NCBI GenBank assembly: GCA_023435925.1
Contig: JAEZLF010000002.1
Span: 1 to 26,783, forward strand
Reading direction: 5' to 3'
Source of the DNA: Bacillota bacterium
GTDB taxonomy: Bacteria; Bacillota; Clostridia; Acetivibrionales; DTU013
DNA: 26,783 bases
Notes under the pieces: model-generated
The model's database searches: none
What the model was told of the DNA's origin: nothing
Seen by the model: the letters and a program-made list of their open reading frames with translations, nothing else
Translations under genes and position numbers: made by a program
In this document: one piece after another, positions 23,133 to 26,783 of the stretch
Layout: the number at the start of each line of letters is the position of its first letter
How positions within the stretch are numbered: the stretch's first letter is position 1

Positions 23133-23750
23133 ATGGCAGAAAACTTTGATTTGATGGCTGCCGGATGGGACGACGAACCCAGAAGAATTGAGAGGGCAGC
23201 CGTAATTGCACAGGAGATCATTGCTGCCATACCGGATCTGAGAGGGATGACCGGCTTTGAATATGGCTGTGGAACAGGACTACTGAGCTTCAATTTACAT
23301 ACACATTTGAGTAGGGTTATTCTTGGAGATAGCTCGGAAGGAATGCTAGATGTTGTACGTCAAAAAATATTACTAAATAACGTACAAAATATGGAGGCCC
23401 TGAATATTGATTTGGCTCAGGATAGCTTGCCAAATGGGAGCTTTAATATAATCTATACCCTCATGACACTTCATCATATTATTGATTTGGATAAGGTGAT
23501 TAAGGAATTTTATTGTGCATTGAGTTCTAATGGATACTTGTGTATAGCTGATTTAAATGAAGAAGACGGATCCTTTCATGGGGACGGATTTGCGGGGCAT
23601 AATGGCTTTGATATGAAGGTGTTGGCTGGGCAATTGGAGAAGTTAGGGTTCAGAAACATACAATATAAATTATGCTACGAAGTGAAGAAAATATCGAGAG
23701 ATGGAAATATACGTGAATACCCGGTGTTTCTGATGATTGCCGAAAAATGA
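23133..23750 (+). CDS. Class I SAM-dependent methyltransferase
   Basis: A 205-residue methyltransferase of the Methyltransf_11/25 type. Motif I is FEYGCGTGLLSFNL, motif II the acidic end of VILGDSSEGML, motif III NIDLAQDSLPNGSFNIIYTL and the post-motif MTLHHIIDLDKV. The substrate cannot be deduced; small-molecule O- or N-methylation is likely. ATG 23133 has AAGGAGG five bases upstream; an in-frame ATG at 23073 overlaps the previous gene and lacks a site. The gene is 44 bases after the GNAT stop, so the three genes from 21767 are probably co-transcribed. Confidence 0.9.
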   Translation: MAENFDLMAAGWDDEPRRIERAAVIAQEIIAAIPDLRGMTGFEYGCGTGLLSFNLHTHLSRVILGDSSEGMLDVVRQKILLNNVQNMEALNIDLAQDSLPNGSFNIIYTLMTLHHIIDLDKVIKEFYCALSSNGYLCIADLNEEDGSFHGDGFAGHNGFDMKVLAGQLEKLGFRNIQYKLCYEVKKISRDGNIREYPVFLMIAEK

Positions 23751-24060
23751 ATGCAGTATTAGAAATGTATGTTAAATATATGGGATGATTTAGGGGTATG
23801 ATAGTTGCAATTATGTTTAGATACAGCAATTTATTCAATGTTCATCGTATGATTATCGCTATAAATGGGTTCCAATACAAGTCAATTAGCAAGTCGCTAT
23901 AAAAAGAATCAATAGGGGACAGTTCTCAAAAGCGGGAGTAAAGCATCTCATTTGTTATATTTCCAGGTACGATAATTTCTCTTTGCGTAATCCGGGAAAT
24001 AGTTTAACAGAACATCAGTTCTATGATATGATGGCAGTAGAAAAAAGTGAGGTGAGTAGG
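23751..24060. other. Gap before the RAYT gene
   Basis: AT-rich sequence with one REP-like plus copy (23915-23930). The frame upstream of the chosen RAYT start stays open to TTG 23983, with ATGs near 24028, but the extra residues do not resemble the family N-terminus. No clear promoter seen. Confidence 0.4.
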
Positions 24061-24993
24061 GTGCCTAGAAAAGCCCGGGAAAAACATAATTTAGCAATAT
24101 ACCACATTATTTGCCGCAGTATTTCTGAAATTCTGCTGTTCAGAGAGGATGAAGACAAGGACTTTTATCTCTATCTGTTGAAGAAGTGCTCCGATAAATA
24201 CAAATGTTCTGTCTATGCCTATTGCTTGATGAATAATCATCTTCATATACATTTGAATCCTAAAGGCTATGATATATCAAGCTTTATGCACAGCATTAAT
24301 ACATCCTATGTCCTTTATTACAATAAAAAGTATAAACGACACGGGCATGTCTTTCAAGAAAGATTTCATAGCAGAATATTGGATAGTGAAAGATACAATT
24401 TAACAGTATCAGCTTACATACATAATAATCCCAAGGACATTGAAGGATATGCAGGCAGAGAGAAAGATTATAAGTATTCTTCCTATGGGATATACCTTGG
24501 CCTAAGAAAAAATGTGCATAGTCTGATAGATATGAAATTTGTTAAAGGTATATTTGGTTCATGTAACAAGCAAGGATTTGCAAAGCAATACTACTGTTTT
24601 GTTACTAAACGGAAAGATGTAAATGATTTAGGTGAGTTGAGAAATGAGTTAGCGGAACCTATTAAGAACGAATACATTAGTGGTAGGAGAACAATAATCA
24701 GAGGGGCTTTCCCGGCAAATGTGATAACGTATATACTAAAAAAATTAAAGCTTCCTAATGATGAAACAATTATAGCGCAGAACAGGCAAAAAATCCGTGA
24801 ATTCAGGGCATTCACAGCATATGTGCTGAGGGTTCTATGTGGACTAAGTTACAAACAGATTTGCAATAATATATATAATATTACAATATCAGGTTGCTCA
24901 AAGTTGTGTGACCGTGGATTTGAGTTGATATGTAAAAGTGATTTAACCTATCGTAAATTATTTAATGAATTAGCAATCACGACTAAGTTTTAG
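24061..24993 (+). CDS. REP-associated tyrosine transposase (RAYT), Y1 HUH family
   Basis: A 310-residue IS200/Y1-type enzyme. The start is GTG 24061 with GAGGTG six bases upstream and gives the typical MPRKAREKHNLAIYHII opening. The HUH metal motif is H60-L61-H62 in CLMNNHLHIHL, preceded by the SVYAYCLM strand. The nucleophile is probably Y119 in SAYIHNNPKD; the FQERFHSR segment also fits RAYTs. The core ends near residue 165. The C-terminal part, about 240-300, contains RQKIREFRAFTAYVLRVLCG and GLSYKQICNNIYN, which look like the helix-turn-helix domain of DnaA. RAYTs bind and cleave REP hairpins. About 20 copies of a REP-like motif in this window, two bracketing this gene, are its likely substrates. 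Confidence 0.92.
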   Translation: MPRKAREKHNLAIYHIICRSISEILLFREDEDKDFYLYLLKKCSDKYKCSVYAYCLMNNHLHIHLNPKGYDISSFMHSINTSYVLYYNKKYKRHGHVFQERFHSRILDSERYNLTVSAYIHNNPKDIEGYAGREKDYKYSSYGIYLGLRKNVHSLIDMKFVKGIFGSCNKQGFAKQYYCFVTKRKDVNDLGELRNELAEPIKNEYISGRRTIIRGAFPANVITYILKKLKLPNDETIIAQNRQKIREFRAFTAYVLRVLCGLSYKQICNNIYNITISGCSKLCDRGFELICKSDLTYRKLFNELAITTKF

Positions 24994-25062
24994 GATGTAA
25001 AATGTAGAATGATTTTGATAGTAAACTAGCTTATTACTGCGTATTTTGGGTATTTTTACATC
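24994..25062. repeat. 9-base inverted repeat directly after the RAYT stop
   Basis: GATGTAAAA at 24994-25002 and TTTTACATC at 25054-25062, 51 bases apart, starting with the base after the stop codon. The rest of the gap to 25244 is AT-rich and without a gene. It may be an end structure of the element or a weak terminator. Confidence 0.5.
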
Positions 25063-25279
25063 TTGTTATTAATACTATGCTTTTCTCATCTTAGGTATTA
25101 TCTTGCATCTATAAGTTTACGATCTTCTAAACGATTATTCTATTTCCTTTCTCATGTAAACGAAATGTGAATTTTATTAACAGGCCTGAAATATTTATTT
25201 GTATTGCAATAAATACTATTGTAAACTAATCCTAATACGTGTAGAAAATTGAGAAACGTCCCCAGTGAGGAGGTAAGTT

Positions 25280-26137
25280 TTGAAATCAAGAACATTATAT
25301 ATTTCTGATTTAGATGGAACTTTACTAAATAAGAATAAGGAAGTAAGCCAATTTACGAAAAGTGTATTGAACACGTTCATCGACGAAGGCGGTAATTTTT
25401 CCATTGCTACCGCAAGGACTGCAGCGTCTGCTTGTAAAATCCTTTCAGGATTGAATATTAATACTCCTATAGTCCTTATGAATGGTGCGGTCATTTATGA
25501 CCTCTGTAAAAATATATATTTAAAAACTGAAATTATTTTTCGAAAAACAGCTCGAGGTATTATCGAAATTTTAAAAGAAAACGAAATCTCCGGGTTCATG
25601 TATGCTATATATCGGGATAAGCTTGTAACTTACTATGAGAACCTCCAAGACAAACCGCTGAGAGACTTTTATGATGAGCGTGTGCAGAAATACTATAAAT
25701 CATTTGAACAAGTTGATAATTTTATAGATAAAATCACAGAAGACAACATTATTTACTTTACATTAATTGCTGAGTATGATCAGTTGCTAACTGTACACAA
25801 AATCATAAGTGAGAATTCCGATATCGATATGTCATTGTATAAGGACATTTATGATGAAAATCTCTGGTATTTAGAGATCTATAGTACACATGCATCTAAG
25901 TACAATGCGGTTAAATACATAAGAGAGAAATATAAATTTGATAAAATCATTGGCTTCGGAGATAATCACAATGATATTCCGTTACTTAAGGCCTGTGATG
26001 AGTTTTATTCTGTTTCTAATGCAATCTGCGAACTAAAAGAAAAGGCAACAGGGATCATTGGCAGCAATCAGTCAGATGGCGTTTCTAGATTTATCGAAAT
26101 GAACGAGCTAGGGGGACGTTTCTCAACAATAGTATAA
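25280..26137 (+). CDS. Cof-type HAD-IIB phosphatase, C-terminus altered by a REP-like insertion
   Basis: A 285-residue HAD phosphatase with all motifs: ISDLDGTLL (nucleophile and acid Asp), SIATAR (Thr), the Lys in HASKYNAVKYI and IIGFGDNHNDIPLL (Mg-binding Asp). The C2-type cap lies about 85-190. Substrates are phosphorylated metabolites such as sugar phosphates or flavin precursors. TTG 25280 has GAGGAGG six bases upstream; the RAYT element right end lies 16 bases before the start. The last eight residues (GGRFSTIV) and the stop region are encoded by a REP-like copy at 26112-26128, read in frame. The native end was probably near SDGVSRFIEMNEL. The normal catalytic core is unaffected. Confidence 0.92.
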   Translation: MKSRTLYISDLDGTLLNKNKEVSQFTKSVLNTFIDEGGNFSIATARTAASACKILSGLNINTPIVLMNGAVIYDLCKNIYLKTEIIFRKTARGIIEILKENEISGFMYAIYRDKLVTYYENLQDKPLRDFYDERVQKYYKSFEQVDNFIDKITEDNIIYFTLIAEYDQLLTVHKIISENSDIDMSLYKDIYDENLWYLEIYSTHASKYNAVKYIREKYKFDKIIGFGDNHNDIPLLKACDEFYSVSNAICELKEKATGIIGSNQSDGVSRFIEMNELGGRFSTIV

Positions 26138-26430
26138 AATTGAGACATTACATTAAAACTTATTATCATTTTATCGAGTTGTTTCATTTGGATTGAGTTA
26201 AGTGACGAAGCGCACTACTTCAAATACAAATTACCTACAAATATGCACACTAAAGTGTGCTTTATAACTGTATGCAGAATTAGTAATGCCACTTACTACC
26301 ATATATCATTTGAGAAACGTCCCCAACATCCCATATACCATAATTTGAGAAACGTCCCCAACATCCGGTAATCATCCGTTAATGAGTTGCCAGTTAGGTA
26401 AATTATAATGAAAAGTTGAGAAGCGTCTCC
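26112..26430. repeat. REP-like array, one plus and three minus copies
   Basis: Plus copy GGGGACGTTTCTCAACAA at 26112-26129 (inside the HAD gene). Minus copies at 26308-26324, 26342-26359 and 26412-26430 (the last with CTCC in place of CCCC). The two middle copies share ATTTGAGAAACGTCCCCAAC and the following ATCC and are spaced by exactly 34 bases, a tandem duplication. A stump AAAATTGAGA lies at 26136-26145. Confidence 0.85.
26245..26267 (+). terminator. Possible terminator after the HAD gene
   Basis: GCACAC-TAAA-GTGTGC (26245-26260) is a perfect short hairpin followed by TTTATAA. The T-tract is poor, so this is a weak call. Confidence 0.35.
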
Positions 26431-26518
26431 CGTATTGTAATTTTACTGGGGCTATGTTAATATTTAAGTGTCATTATTTTACATTTAAAAGCGAATATTT
26501 TATGCGAGGGGTGTCGAT

Positions 26519-26783
26519 ATGTCATCTAGCAATAGCTTGTTGTTTGCGAAAGGAAAGTCTGAAATAGGTATCCTGCCGGATATGGCAAACCGCCATGGCC
26601 TGATAGCTGGAGCTACTGGTACCGGCAAAACCGTATCATTACAGGTTTTGTGTGAAAGGTTCAGTTCAATAGGCGTTCCAGTTTTTTTAGCAGATATTAA
26701 GGGTGATTTGTCTGGTATATCCCAAGCGGGAAAACGAAATGCAAAAATTGATGATCGTATAGCCGATCTTGGACTTGAAGGTT
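26519..26783 (+). CDS. HerA-like / DUF853 ATPase, 3' truncated by window edge
   Basis: The first 88 codons of a gene that runs off the window. Start ATG 26519 follows GAGGGG by about eight bases. The N-terminus has a short strand (LLFAKGKSEIGILPDMANRH) and then the P-loop AGATGTGKTVSLQVLCERF and PVFLADIKGDLSGI. This is the pattern of DUF853 (YjgR) proteins, which are HerA/FtsK-like hexameric ATPases of unknown role. The DxKGDLSG element after the P-loop is characteristic. Three minus-orientation REP-like copies precede it. Confidence 0.88.
   Translation, partial: MSSSNSLLFAKGKSEIGILPDMANRHGLIAGATGTGKTVSLQVLCERFSSIGVPVFLADIKGDLSGISQAGKRNAKIDDRIADLGLEG

Larger units (their letters stand above)
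23915..25263 (+). mobile_element. RAYT gene bracketed by inverted REP-like motifs
   Basis: A plus copy GGGGACAGTTCTCAAA at 23915-23930 and a minus copy AAAATTGAGAAACGTCCCC at 25245-25263 enclose a 1349-base unit with the transposase gene. This matches the layout of the short inverted pairs elsewhere in the window, with the gene in place of a short spacer. No target-site duplication is obvious, as expected for Y1 (HUH) enzymes. RAYTs are usually considered domesticated, so whether this unit moves is not known. Confidence 0.7.

Overview
The window looks like a chromosomal segment of a low-GC, anaerobic, Gram-positive Clostridia member. Evidence: strong AGGAGG-type ribosome binding sites, frequent TTG/GTG starts, YtrA- and MarR-type regulators, a DUF2935 protein, a BmrCD-like ABC exporter, and an hgcAB mercury-methylation pair. 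Among Firmicutes, hgcAB is known from a few groups that include cellulolytic clostridia, so a Ruminiclostridium/Clostridium cellobioparum-like host is plausible. That placement is inference only.

Layout. 1-771: 3' part of a DUF2935 gene. 938-2982 (minus): a small envelope-stress-type operon, YtrA regulator - ABC ATPase - ABC permease, with a clear promoter and palindromic operator. 3360-6263 (minus): a large secreted cell-wall protein, GHL10 glycosidase-like domain plus N-acetylmuramoyl-L-alanine amidase. 6652-7110: GyrI-like effector-binding protein. 7231-11110: a heterodimeric multidrug ABC exporter behind a 35-codon leader ORF and a terminator/antiterminator, the arrangement known from bmrB-bmrCD. 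11259-11822 (minus): ribosomal protein bL25/Ctc, with a structured region upstream. 12276-14133: an NdpA-like nucleoid-associated protein and a GNAT acetyltransferase. 14241-16442 (minus): hgcA-hgcB followed by a cysteine-rich MarR regulator. 16982-20245: DUF2804 protein, then nicotinamidase (pncA) and nicotinate phosphoribosyltransferase (pncB) for NAD salvage. 20464-23750: YjbQ family protein, SGNH hydrolase, AAC(3)-family acetyltransferase, GNAT and a SAM methyltransferase. 24061-24993: a REP-associated tyrosine transposase (RAYT). 25280-26137: Cof-type HAD phosphatase. 26519-end: start of a HerA-like ATPase gene.

The feature tying the window together is a short repeat, GGGGAC(R)(N)TTCTCAACTTT, present in about 20 copies on both strands between genes. 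Many copies form inverted pairs, and one inverted pair brackets the RAYT gene. The GGGG end consistently faces the stop codon of the neighbouring gene. The dinucleotide that varies between copies falls in the loop of a small hairpin the motif can form. This is best read as a RAYT/REP system in a Clostridium-type genome, with miniature derivatives seeded into 3' ends of genes; in one case a copy supplies the last codons and stop region of a gene.

The observations most worth follow-up are the RAYT/REP system, the hgcAB locus with a cysteine-rich N-terminal extension on HgcA and a linked cysteine-rich MarR protein, the leader-peptide attenuator upstream of the ABC exporter, and the alternative-pairing region upstream of the bL25 gene.
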